A DNA stretch of 64,000 nt from Edaphochlamys debaryana (taxonomy: Eukaryota > Chlorophyta > Chlorophyceae > Chlamydomonadales). The DNA lies in the NCBI GenBank assembly GCA_016858145.1, contig JAEHOE010000015.1:1240001-1304000 (forward strand). The letters run 5' to 3'. Under the pieces are notes generated by a model. The model was not told where the DNA came from, made no database searches, and saw only the letters and a program-made list of their open reading frames with translations. This document shows positions 1-10,870 of this stretch, piece after piece. The translations under genes were made by a program, and so were the position numbers. Positions within the stretch are counted from its first letter, which is position 1. The number at the start of each line of letters is the position of its first letter.

Positions 1-902
1 TGGGCCTCCTCGGGCTGCGGCGCCCCGGCGGCGGGCGGGGACAGAGAAGGCGCTGGCGGCACCGCCGCCGCCGCCTTCAGCCCTGCCGCCGCCGTGGACG
101 CGCTGCTGGCAGGGGCCGCGGGCTCGGCTGCCATCGGCTGCCTCCGCGTCTCCGACATGGCCAAAGTGGGGGGGCCCTCAGCGCCCGGAGCGCTGGGGCC
201 GGGGGCCGCAGCCGTGCCGGTGGCGCCGCGACTCCACCCGCGGCCGGCCCCCCTGCCCCGGCCGCCCTGGCGGGGGCGCAGGTGGGGCGGCAGGTGCCGG
301 CTGTGATGGGGCCCGCTGACGGGGGAGGTGGGGGGCGAGGGCACGAGCAGGGCGGGCTCCCGGACCTCACACGCGGGGCCATCATCGGGGCCGGAGCCGG
401 AGCCGGACGCGGGGCCGGGGCCGGGGTCGCGTTCGGAGTCAGGGTCAGGGTCAGGGTCGGGCTCGGGGTACGGGAGGTCTTGGTGGGAGGCCCCTCGTGG
501 AGCGTCAGAGCGGCGCGAGGCGTGGCCCTTTCGCTTATGGGGGGTGGAGGTGGTCGGGGGCTCCGACTGGGAGGAGCTGGGCTGGCGGTCGAGGGCCCCG
601 TCCAGGCGGAGGTGGGGCGGGAGGCTGGCCTGGCAGATGAAGGCATTGGGGCGGGGGCGGGAGGTTGCTGCGGTGTCCTTGGGGGCGGCACTGGCAGCAG
701 CAGCGGCGGCAGCGGGAGCTTCAAAGGCGCGGGTGGCTGGGGGCCGGCGGTCGGAAGGGGGCGGTGGGAAGGGGAAGGGCTTGGGCGTGCGTGTGTCGCT
801 GAGCGCGGCAGTGCCACCTGAAGGCCCGGAGCCTAGCTCATTCTCCAGATCCGGACCCGGGGCGGAGCGTGGGTGCGAGTCCGAAGCCGGGTCGGCTGCC
901 AT
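1..902 (-). CDS. N-terminal part of an unrecognised Pro/Ala/Ser-rich protein (partial)
   Basis: A minus-strand frame opens at an ATG at 902 and stays free of stops to the left edge, about 300 codons. It begins MAADPASDSHPRSAP and is rich in Pro, Ala, Ser and Gly. It has an Asp-Pro dipeptide run (about residues 150-158), a short basic stretch (HKRKGHASRR) and an Arg/Gly patch (RPRQGGRGRGAGRG), so it looks like a disordered, perhaps nucleic-acid-binding N-terminus. No fold or family is recognisable. Other frames here are also open because of base composition; this one was preferred because it has the longest run, a sensible start and mixed residue use including NAFICQASLPPHLR. Splice sites cannot be excluded. 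The gene is divergent from the potassium transporter. Existence is moderately likely; function is unknown. Confidence 0.45.
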   Translation of the reverse strand, partial: MAADPASDSHPRSAPGPDLENELGSGPSGGTAALSDTRTPKPFPFPPPPSDRRPPATRAFEAPAAAAAAASAAPKDTAATSRPRPNAFICQASLPPHLRLDGALDRQPSSSQSEPPTTSTPHKRKGHASRRSDAPRGASHQDLPYPEPDPDPDPDSERDPGPGPASGSGSGPDDGPACEVREPALLVPSPPTSPVSGPHHSRHLPPHLRPRQGGRGRGAGRGWSRGATGTAAAPGPSAPGAEGPPTLAMSETRRQPMAAEPAAPASSASTAAAGLKAAAAVPPAPSLSPPAAGAPQPEEA

Positions 903-2608
903 TCTCGCGCCGCTGGGGATGGCCGCCCAGAGTTAGGGAGGGGACGGCGGCGCGCTGGAGGGCTGGAGGCCCCAAGGGTCCAGGGAGGTGGTGCCCAGCG
1001 TGCAGAGTTGACACCCTGGGGCGGGAGAGGTTGAGTAGCCTGCGCGCGGGAGGGGGAGGGGGGAGGAGGGGGACCGCCCGCGGTGGGTCAGAGGTGGGGT
1101 AGTGCAGCGCGCGGGGCCAGGGGCGTTCCGCGGAGGCCGCCGCTCACTTTGCGAACGGCCACGCCTAGACGTTGTGCGCTATACCTTGAGTGCGAGGGCG
1201 CGAGCAGGGGCAAGCGGTGCGTTGCGCGGCGGAGCTGCCCCGCGCGGCCGCACCTTCAGCGCGCCTCGGACCGCGCGGCGAAGCGGGTGAACCGAGCGCC
1301 CTCTAAAGGCCCCCTGGGCCCCCCCTGCGTGTTTGGCAGGGCCCTTTGCGGATGGGAGGGCAGGGGGGGGGCGACCCGCTAAAGCGCCGTTGTCTAGGAC
1401 CGCGGCTTGCGGCTGCAGCTCTGGAGGCAATCGCTGCGTGCTGCGGAGTCAGCGTGCGCTATGTGCAGCTTCGGGCTAGAAGTCTGCTTTGGCGCCCTGC
1501 GCGGGTCAGAGCTCGGTGTCGCGAGGGCAGCCCCGCGGGTCGCTTGCATTGCGGCGCCCATCGAGCGTCCGGGCTTGCAGGCCCTTGCCGCTGGGCCGCT
1601 GCTATCGGTGTTGTGGAAGCATTGCGCTTTGATGGCGGGGGCTAGCCGGGGGAGAACGAGCGCGGCTGGATGTCTCGGGACCGGGTTCCGGGGTAGTGGC
1701 CATCGTGCAGCTTGCGTACCTCACTCCTCCCGGCCTGCCATATGGTGCCATGGTGCTCTCGGAGGAACGCAGCTCATCCCCCCCCCCCAGCTGCGAAGGC
1801 CCGTAGCGGAGGGAGGTGTTGGTGCTTGAACGCCATGTCGACATGCAAGTCAGGGCGAGCGACATACCCCGCAGAAACGCCCATCCGCCGTATCCGACTG
1901 CCACATTCAGCTGCACAGGACCTGTTAGCGAGGCCGAATGCGCAGGAAATTCGTGGCTCGCAGCTCCAGTCAACTCTGCGTCGCGTCGCGTTTCCTTCTC
2001 CTGGCCACCCATACACGTCCACAAACAACCCCATGAGCGATAGAGGCGCGATCACATGAGCGCGCCAGGCCTTGACCATGCCGTAGACATCTACGCACGG
2101 CGATGAGCACGTGCCCACTGCGCGTTTCTCGCCAAGGGAGCTGGGTGGGAGAGAGCGTGCGGGTGTGGGTGGGCTTAGTCTGGCATGGGCAGGCCTGATG
2201 GTTACGGGGGCAGCTACCGCCGGCGCCGGGTTCGCGACCGAGCTGCGGCTCGCGTTCGGGTGGTTGACTTGGCCTGAGCCGCGTCGGCTCGTAACCTGAG
2301 CCACTCAAGTGAAAGACGCCGTACCAGGCTCGCGAGTGCGTGTGTGCGGTCGGGCTGCGGCGGGGCGCGAGTACACCGCCCGAAGGACTTCGCGGTGGGT
2401 GAATTGCTCCGGATGCGTCTCCATAAGCCGCGACTGAGCCATTGCGTCTTAACAGCGTTACCCTGAGCTGCATCCAGTCACGGGGTTGCCCCTCTGACCG
2501 ACTCAACTACGGCGCTCCACACCTCCACACTCGGAGCTTGCTTCCCTCCAGCGCCCAGCAAGGGCGCATATTGTATAGCGCGCAGCGTCCAAGGTGTCGG
2601 CTGCCAGG
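903..2608. other. Intergenic region between divergent genes, no gene seen
   Basis: This 1.7-kb stretch separates the left-edge gene from the K+ transporter. Open frames on both strands are short and resemble nothing I know. It presumably holds both promoters and 5' untranslated regions. The first 400 bases next to the left gene are the most GC-rich. Confidence 0.5.
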
Positions 2609-5600
2609 ATGCATCCCTTCCAGACCCTCGCGGAGGGCGACGATTTGCTTCACCAGCATGCGCCGCGTCGTTTCGCAAGCTTGGCGACGCTCTCGCTCGC
2701 CTGGGGCGCGCTAGGCGTCATCTACGGCGGTAGGGTCTGGCTGGTGCCTGCGAGGCTGCGTCGCTCGGGTTAAGCGCTGGCGTAACGACCACATTGCAGC
2801 CATCCTTCTCCATCCCCAGCTTCTCACGGCGACGGGTTACCTGGTCGCAGATATCGGCACCAGCCCGCTTTACGTCTACGCCACGATCTTTGATGGCATG
2901 ACGCCCACCCAGGTCCGTTTCACTCTTCTCCCAGACACCTTCGTGCCTCCTCTCACCCGGGCCTCGGCCGGGCCTCCACCCGCGCCTACCCGCGTGCCAC
3001 CCCTCCTCTACTCCCCTGCCCCTCTGCCTCAACCCCCGCGCCCTGAACCCCACCCCTGCCACCCCTCCTCTACCCCCCAACCCCCGCCCCAACCCCCACT
3101 GTCCGTACATCCCTACATCTAGGACGAGGTGCTCGGCGCTGTGTCGCTCATCTTCTGGACGCTCACCGCCATAGTACTGGTCAAGTACGTGGGCATCGTT
3201 ATGCTGGCAGACGACGACGGAGAGGGTGCGTGCGCGCGTGCGTGCACACGTGTAAGGTGTAAGGCGGCCCGAGGCCGAGGCAGCAGCCCTCGCCTCCTCC
3301 CTTTCGCTGTATTAGGACCACCACTCCCCGCGCACCCGCACCACGCCTCCACCCCCTCAACCGCGCTCGCACCCCCCCCCCCTCCCAAACACGCACGCGC
3401 CCCCAGGCGGCACCTTCGCGCTCTACTCCCTGCTCTGCCGCAAAGTGGGCGTACGGCCCCACGCCACACTGTACCGCCACGAGGGCCGCATGATGCGGCG
3501 CATGAGCTCCCGCACGCAAGTCACTGCGATCTCCAGGTCGGTTGGCGGTCGGCGGTTTTCGATTACCTTTTAAGGCCCGCACAATCGCTCTCGCCCGCTC
3601 TCGGCTGTCACTAGCTCACCCGCCCCCCACCCTTTCGTCCTTCCCCCCGGCCCCCTTAATCCTACCTCCCTCGATCCCCCCTTCGCCGCAGCGGCTTCGT
3701 TTCCGCCACCCGCTCCCGGCCCTGGTGGCGCGCCTGTGCGGCCAGCGGCCCCGCGGTGCGGCGCCTGGTGCGGCGCAGCCGGGGCGCTCAGCTGGCGCTG
3801 TGGGGCCTCACCATGGCCGCCACCGGCATGGTGCTGGGGGACGGGGTGCTCACGCCGGCCATATCGGGTGCGTGCGTGGGGCGTTTACTTGGGGGCTGTT
3901 CGTTGGGGCTATGCGTCGCGTTGCGTTGGCGCTAGACAGTAGTGTGCGAGTGGAGGGGGTGGAGGGTGGGGGGTGGCGGGTGGGGTGAGGCAAGGAGGCG
4001 GGTGTGTGTGCCCGGTGCTACCGGTTGGTACTGCAAGGTGACGCGCACGTGCCCGATTCCGTACCGGATTGGTGCAACGTGCCCCGGATCAACGCCCCCC
4101 CGCAGCCAACCCCCTTCCCTTTCCTACCTTCCGCGCGCAGTCATGTCTGCTGTGTCGGGTCTCAAGGCCGCCACGGCCTCCGTCACCACAGAGGTCGGTG
4201 TGCAGGGGCCCCTGGGGGCCCCGCCGGTGCAGTTCATAACACCGACGGGCTACCACTCCCCGACCCCAGCGGCAGCTTTCCAAGCTTTCGAGGACCCCGA
4301 ACTTCCTGCCGGCACCCTTGGTGATTCCTGCCCCCCCTCATATTGCTGCCCCGCCGTGTATGCAGATGGTAGTGGGTGTGAGCATCGCCATCCTGGTGCT
4401 GCTGTACGCCATTCAGCCGATGGGCACCGGCAAGGTGGGGAGCGGGCTCGCTCGGGCAATGCAGAAACAAGGGGCTCTCACCGGGGCTCCCACATCTTGA
4501 CCAACGTACCGCCCTTCAAGCCATTACCGTACGTACCTACTGCTACCGGTAGCTCCCTGAGGCATATGTACCCCCTTGGTTCGTCCTGTACGACATCAGA
4601 TCTCCTTCATTTTTGCGCCCGTCGTGGCCCTGTGGCTGGCGGCCAACGCGGGAGTGGGCACCTACAACCTGGTCACCTTCGGTGCCGGGGCCTTCAAGGG
4701 TGGGTGCCGTGCGTGACAGCCCTGCCGCTAGCTCCGCTGCCTAGCTAGCTACGGTACCCTTGTGCTGCAGCAAATTGAGCGAGCCTCCGCTAGTCTCTGG
4801 CTCTTCTCGGGGGCTCCTGCACCCTCGTCTCCGCGACAGACTGACGCACACTGCTTGCAGGCGGGGTCGCCTCTGCCACCGCCACCACTTGCACACGGCA
4901 CCCGCCCCGCTGCCCCGCCACCCGCTGCCCCCAGGCCTGAGCCCGCGAACTGGGCCGCCCCTGAGTGCATGCAATCGCCTCGTTCCCTCCCTCCCTCCCT
5001 CCCTCGCTGCCCCCAGGCCTGAGCCCGCACTACATCGTGCTGTTCTTCCAGCGGCAGGGGGTGCAGGGCTGGCACATGCTGGGGAGCGTCATGCTGTGCG
5101 TCACCGGGGCGGAGTGAGCGGGGGCGGGGGGCGGGGCGAGAGCTGGGCATGAGGCGTGCACGTGGCACCCCCGTCGTGCCTGGGTGACTCCCGCAGAGTC
5201 CGCTGCCCACGTTCTCTGCCCAACCTCCCCCAGGGCACTGTACGCCGACCTGGGGCACTTCCAGAGCCATCTGCATTCAACGCGGCAAACCCCTTGCTTC
5301 CATGGTATTTGCTGTCCACATTCCCCGCCCAATCTGTCCACAGGGCGCTGTACGCTGACCTGGGGCACTTCTCCAGAAACGCCATCCTGGTAGGCCACAC
5401 GGGCATCACAAATTGCACGCAGCCGCGGATGCCGTACGCCCGTGGCTTAGGTTGATCTAGCCCCATGCATCCACCTCTGACTACAGCAAGACCCCAACCC
5501 CAAGCACTCCATGTCACCCCCCTAACCCACGCCCACCCCCACCCTCACACATGCACCCCGGCCCCGACCCAGATGGGCTTCCTGTTCTTCGCCTACCCCT

Positions 5601-8600
5601 GCCTGGTGATCACGTACCTGGGCCAGGCGTCTTTCCTCATGGCCAGGCCCGAGGACGTGGCCAACACCTTCTGGGAATCCGTGCCGAGGTGGGCACGCAG
5701 TTTAAGGGGCGGCTGCGAGCTAGCGCGCGGAGTATCTGGGCATGGGCAAGAGCTGCATAACCGGCCAGGTCCTAGACCAGGAGGCTACGATGATCATCGT
5801 CATCGTCCTACCGACCAGCCATCCTCCCCCTCCCCTGACCCTTCCTCCCCTACTCCCCCCAGGCCCTTCTTCTACCCCATGCTCGTCCTCGCCACCGCCG
5901 CCTCCGTGGTCGCCTCCCAGGCCCTCATCAGCGGCGCATTCTCCATCGTCGCCAACGTGCGTGCGTGCGTGCGTGCTGAGAGGCCGCGGACCGCAAACCG
6001 CAGTGCAGCTCATCACACGCGGCGGCAGCAGGGCACGCTAGGCGCTCGCTTTGGCCGAGCATTGGCAGCTGCGGGCTGCGGCGGTTGATTGCTTGGGCGC
6101 GCCCTTGCGGTGCCGCCATTGCTCTCACGGCACCCTTGCCCTGCCCCGCCGCCCGCAGGCCGTCAGACTGGGCGCCTTCCCCAAGCTGGTCATCCACCAC
6201 ATGTCTGACAAGGTGCGTGGGTGGGCGGGTGCACGGCGGGCCCCGCACCGCACGCACTGGATGGCGGGGAGTGTGCCAAGGCCGCTGGCCTGCCTTGCAT
6301 TGCGTACGGCATCAGTCCGCTCAATCCCCTCTTCTCCCCCCCTCCCCTTCACACCCCTCCTCTCACCCCAGGTCAAGGGCCAGATCTACATCCCCCTCAT
6401 CAACTGGGCCCTTATGATCCTCTGCATCGCCGTGGTGGCGGGCTTCAAGGTGCGCACGCACGTGCTCTGCCGTACCACGTGATTTGCCGTACCATGTGCT
6501 GCCACGTCAACCGATCCCGCATTCCCCAGGCTGTACCTGTGCGGACAGGCTAGCATGCATGCCGCGCACTCTCTTTCGTCACGGCCTTGCTGTGGCCCCA
6601 CCCCGTCACCCTTGAATCCCCTCCCTGCCCCCTTCCCTGTCCCCCCTTTAGAGTACGGTGGCCCTGGGGCTCGCGTACGGCCTGGCCGTGTCGGCGGTGC
6701 TCTTCATCACGACGTTGCTGGTGAGTGGAGGGAGCAACGAATGAGTGAGGGGCCCAGACCTTGGCAGGCGAACTCTCTCGAGCAGGCCACATGTGCACAG
6801 CAGACTGTGCCCGCGAGCAAGCCCACGGCCCGGAACCGTGCCCACACCCCCCTCAGGTGCTGGTGGTGATGCTGGCGGTGTGGGAGGTCAGCCTGCTGCT
6901 GGTGGTGCCCTTCGGCGTGTTCTTCTTGGTGCTGGAGGGGGGCTTCCTGTCGGCCAACATGGTCAAGGTGGGGGCCAAGAGGGGGAGGGAAGGGGGAAGG
7001 AGGAGGGGGAAAGAGGGGTTTGCTGTGTTTTCGACACGGCGCGTGTCAAGGGCATGGGCACGGGGGGGGGCTCTCCTGTCGATGAACATGGTGACTAGAT
7101 CTGGGGTTGAGATGTCTGGCCGCTTGGTCCTTCCCCACTGGAGAATGGGTATTTGAGCCGGGCACGCACCGGGAACTCTACGTGAAGGCAGCCCACTGTG
7201 CGCATCCTATGCAACCTCCCCACGCCCGTAGGTGCCCAACGGCGGTTGGTTCTCGCTTGCCGTGTCCGCCGCCGTGAGCTACATCATGACCATCTGGTAC
7301 GTACGGTGTCGTACGGTGCCGTACTGCGTACACGCATCGCCTTGTGGGCGCCCGGGCGGGTCTCCGTCTGCCCAACCGGTATCTGCTCCATGCGCAACCT
7401 TGCCGGCAGCGGCAAGGACTCCCATTCCGACCCCTTTGCCGTACCGAGCCGTACCTCACGTGTGTGTACCGCTGCCGTACCAGGTGGGCCGGCTCCTGCC
7501 GCCGTACCGCACTGCTCAACCGCAGCGCCCTGGTGGACCTGGGGGAGCTGTTCGTGGAGCTGGGGCCCGGTGGGGTGAGTCATGCATCCAGAAGGCGGGC
7601 GTTTGTGTGTGGGTTGGGTCTGTGCGTGTGCCCAGGGGATTTGCCCTTCGTGGCATGGCTCTTAGAGGCACTCTCAGGCTTCTATGAAGAGAGGAACTCC
7701 CGGGCTTCGGCGAGGAACCATTAGTCAAGGACTAGCCCGGCATCCAACAAGCTGGAGAGCGCGTCCCCCTCCCACACGCGTCCTTGCTTTCGTGGCCGCC
7801 TCCCCCAGGGCGCCGCTGACGCAGCCAAAGGTGCAACGAGCGCCAAGGGCGGTGCCGGCCTCGGCCCAGCCCCGGCCTCCGGCAGCGCCCTTCTGGCCAA
7901 GCCCTCCTTGGCGCAGCGCTCGTCCAGCAGCGCCGGAACCGGTGCCGTACAGCTGCGCGGCTCGTCCAGCATTCCCGGATCCAAGGCGGGATCCACCGCC
8001 GCCACGTCACGCGAGATCGTAACGGCCAGCAGCGGTAGCAGCGCCACTCAGCACCAGGTGCGTTTGAGGGGGGGGCGGCACGAGTGCGCTTGACCCCACT
8101 CCCAAACCATTCCGCGACCATACCTTCTCCCGCGATGGCACTCGTGGACCCACTCCGCCCTTAGCTTTCTGCTGGAAACCTTGGCGGCTGGTCCCTGCTA
8201 AGCAGCATAGCAACGTAGCAAGCCCCTCCGCCCCGCGCTGCGTCCCCCCACGTCCGTGCAGGCCTCCATCGTCGCACTGTCGGCCGGGCCCCTGACGGCC
8301 ATCGACTCGGCGGTGCCCCATCTGCGTCAGACGCCCAACTCCCTGCGCCTGAGTCTGGGGCCCAAGCTGTCCCGTTGGAGGCCCGTGGCCCTGGCCCTTC
8401 GCCTGCCCGACGGGGAGGCCTGGCCCCTAGCCCGCCAGCCCGGCATCGGTACGTCCAGGGCTGCCGTACGCATGGGGATCACGCACGGATGACGTACGAA
8501 CGGCAGGCGTACTGGGATCAAAGGGTAACTGTATCCACAGAGCGGTGGGCGGGCCGGCCGGGCTTACTGCGCGTGATGTGTTGAAGGGGGCGTTGGTTGT

Positions 8601-10870
8601 CCGCTGACCGTTGATGAATGCGTGCACGTGCGCCGTACGTCCTGTGCAGGCCTGTACTACTCCGAGACGCCCGTGGGGCTCCCCCACGTGTTGATTCACT
8701 TCCTGCGTAACGTGCAGGTACGGCAGGAGGGGCGTCTTGTACGGGCAGAGTGCGAGGCGGGGGCAGGGTCTGCGGCGGCTCACCGGGTCTGCGACGGGCA
8801 GCAAGCGCGGGGCATCGCATGACATGGCACGGCGTGTCTATCATGGCATGGCACAGCGTGTATCTCTGCGCTTTGTTGTTCTTCTTGTAACCCTGTGCCG
8901 TGCTGCGTGTGCTGCGTGCAGAGCATGCATGACGTGTCCATCTTCGTCACCGTTCGCATCATGTCCATGTGCGTGGGTCGGGAGCCGGGGTCGGGGCACG
9001 GGGGCTGTGGTTGTTGTTGTTGTTGATGTTAAACGGAACAGCCGTGATGGGGACAAAGCATACCTGAGCGTCGGGAGCGCCTGTTCCGCCACGTGAGGCG
9101 CTACTAGGCCTTTACGTGACGAACGGGGAGGCCGTCCACCTTTCAGTCCCTGTCTCTGCCTTCCCTCCCTCAACAACAAACTCCCGCTCCCCAATCCCCC
9201 CAGGCCCCACGTTCAGCCCAGCGAGCGCATCGTGGCCCGCTGCCTGCCCGACATACCCAACTTCTACCAGGTGTGTGTGTGTACGGCCCGTACCGCCACA
9301 CGAGGGATGCCGTACCTGCTGTACCTATCATGATGCCGATCACCTGACGCGTACGGCACCCCGTGCAGGCCCTGGTGAGGTACGGCTACCGCGACACGGT
9401 CGAGCACGGCGCGGTGCGTGGGGTTGTACCAAAGACGGAAGGGGGAGCCTCCATGGGTGGCAGACAGGGTACCGGTACCGGTACGCACCAGTGGCGTAGC
9501 ACACCCCCACATGCAGAAGAGATCCACAGTGCGCTCGCGCCCCTCCCCCGCAGGCCTTCGTGACCCGCCTGGTGGATGCCGTGGTGGGGGCGCTGCGGCG
9601 CGAGGGCGGCCGGGACGCGGACGCAGAGGAGCTGCTGCGCTCGCCGGTGCGTGTGGGGAGGGGAGGGGGATGGCTTTAGAGGGAGGAAGGAGTGGCGAGG
9701 GAGGGCCTAGGGGCTGGGGTAGCTGCGGCTGGGTGGGGGACGAAGCATGGAGGGGGACGGCATGATCGGCCACGCAAGGCCCGCAAGTTGCCCCTCCTCC
9801 GCCCCTCCACCCCGCCCCCACCACCAGGAGCGGAACGGCTCGACCCCCGACGCCGACGAAGACGAGGAGGGCGAGGGGCAGGCGGCCGACGTCGAGGGCG
9901 GCGCCGGCGTGGGCCCCGCCCTCGCCCACGCCTCCGCCCCGCTCCCCACCTCCGTCTACCCCGCCGTAGCCGTGCCACACCGCTCCTCCGACACAGGCGC
10001 ACCCGCCAAACCCGCCAAAGGCCCCAAGCCCTCCTCCAAGGTCGACGTCAGCAAGGGCCCGGCAGCCGCCCAGGCCCAGGCCCAGGGCCAGGCCCAGGCC
10101 CAGGCCCAGGGCGGGCCCAGGCCCGCGGGCGAGGGTGACCAGGGCGCGGCGCTGGTGCCCCAGCCGGCGGGCGGCAGTCTGACTAATGACTCGGCGCCCC
10201 GCCTGGATCAGCAGCTGACGCGGCATGGCGGCGGGGCGGTGGACGAGGGGGCGGTGGCGCACGTGATGGAGGCGCTGCAGCAGGGTGGGTGATCGGGGGG
10301 GGAGGGGCTGAGGGGGGAATGGCGTGGATGCAGGGACTTGAATTGGGCAGGTGGTGCGGCGCGTCGGGGACAGGAGGTCGACAGGCGGGGATGGTTGGGG
10401 CGTACAGGGCCAGGGCCAGGGCTCATCCGCCGCCGACTGTGACCACCTCCTTCCCCGCCCTCCCTCCTTGGCTGCCACGCTGAACCCCGCCGCTGGCGCA
10501 TGCTTGCGCCCCTGCATGCCCGCAGGTGTGGTGTACTACCTGGGCAGCGTGAGGGTGCGCGCCGACCCCTCGAGCGGAGCCCTCAACCAGGCAGGGCCAG
10601 GGGGGGTGGGGGCGGCAGGAAGGCCCGTCCGTCTTGTGGCCGCTGCGGGGTCCTCCGCAGACAGCCACGCACCCTGGCCTCGCCCATCATGGAACATCGT
10701 GGAACTGACCTCACCGCCCCCCCTCCACCCCCCTCCACCCCCCCTCCACCCCCCAGCTGCTGTTCGGCTCCCTCTACCGCGGCCTGCTGTCCCTCAGCCA
10801 CTCCCTGGTGGAGGACTGGAGCCTGCCGTACGAGCAGGTCGTGGAGCTGGGCATGGTGCTGCGCCTGTGA
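2609..10870 (+). CDS. HAK/KUP/KT-family potassium transporter
   Basis: Predicted K+ uptake permease, about 1015 aa, with about 12 membrane segments. The family signature [12 protein letters not shown] lies at residues 39-50. Further typical blocks are [34 protein letters not shown] and the cytosolic RYGYRD motif. It is longer than plant KUPs (usually near 780 aa) because of Ser/Ala-rich (exon 19) and Ala-Gln-repeat/acidic (exon 27) insertions in the cytosolic tail. Exons: 2609-2729, 2851-2912, 3123-3225, 3407-3536, 3692-3867, 4141-4193, 4366-4434, 4600-4699, 5017-5113, 5344-5389, 5573-5688, 5863-5956, 6159-6212, 6372-6449, 6652-6720, 6857-6967, 7232-7296, 7484-7574, 7809-8057, 8262-8448, 8650-8717, 8922-8968, 9059-9092, 9217-9270, 9369-9413, 9554-9646, 9828-10284, 10526-10590, 10757-10870. 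The borders of exon 23 are uncertain. Intron 28 starts with GC. The family call is secure; ion specificity is inferred from the family. Confidence 0.92.
4924..5028 (+). repeat. Duplicated 3' splice site in K+ transporter intron 8
   Basis: A 23-bp string ending in the acceptor and the first exon-9 bases (CCCCCAG then GCCTGAGCCCGC) occurs exactly twice, at 4924-4946 and 5006-5028. The copies are 82 bp apart. Only the second continues into the conserved coding sequence, and 82 is not a multiple of three, so use of the first would shift the frame. Confidence 0.85.
5196..5389 (+). repeat. Tandem duplication of K+ transporter exon 10 and its acceptor
   Basis: The sequence at about 5196-5267 is a diverged copy, about 110 bp upstream, of the intron end plus exon 10 at 5344-5389. 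Both encode ALYADLGHF after an acceptor CAG. The upstream copy lacks a GT donor at the matching place. Its next GT, near 5304, gives a different phase, so it looks like a decayed duplicate exon and not an alternative exon. Confidence 0.8.

Noticed and set aside
9010..9033. TTG-rich run as a functional RNA or microsatellite
   Set aside because: It is a short simple repeat inside intron 22 of the K+ transporter.
9264..10517. Long minus-strand frame of 417 codons
   Set aside because: It is antisense to exons 24-27 of the K+ transporter, Pro/Ala/Gly-rich, and crosses known splice sites; it is open because of GC-rich composition.
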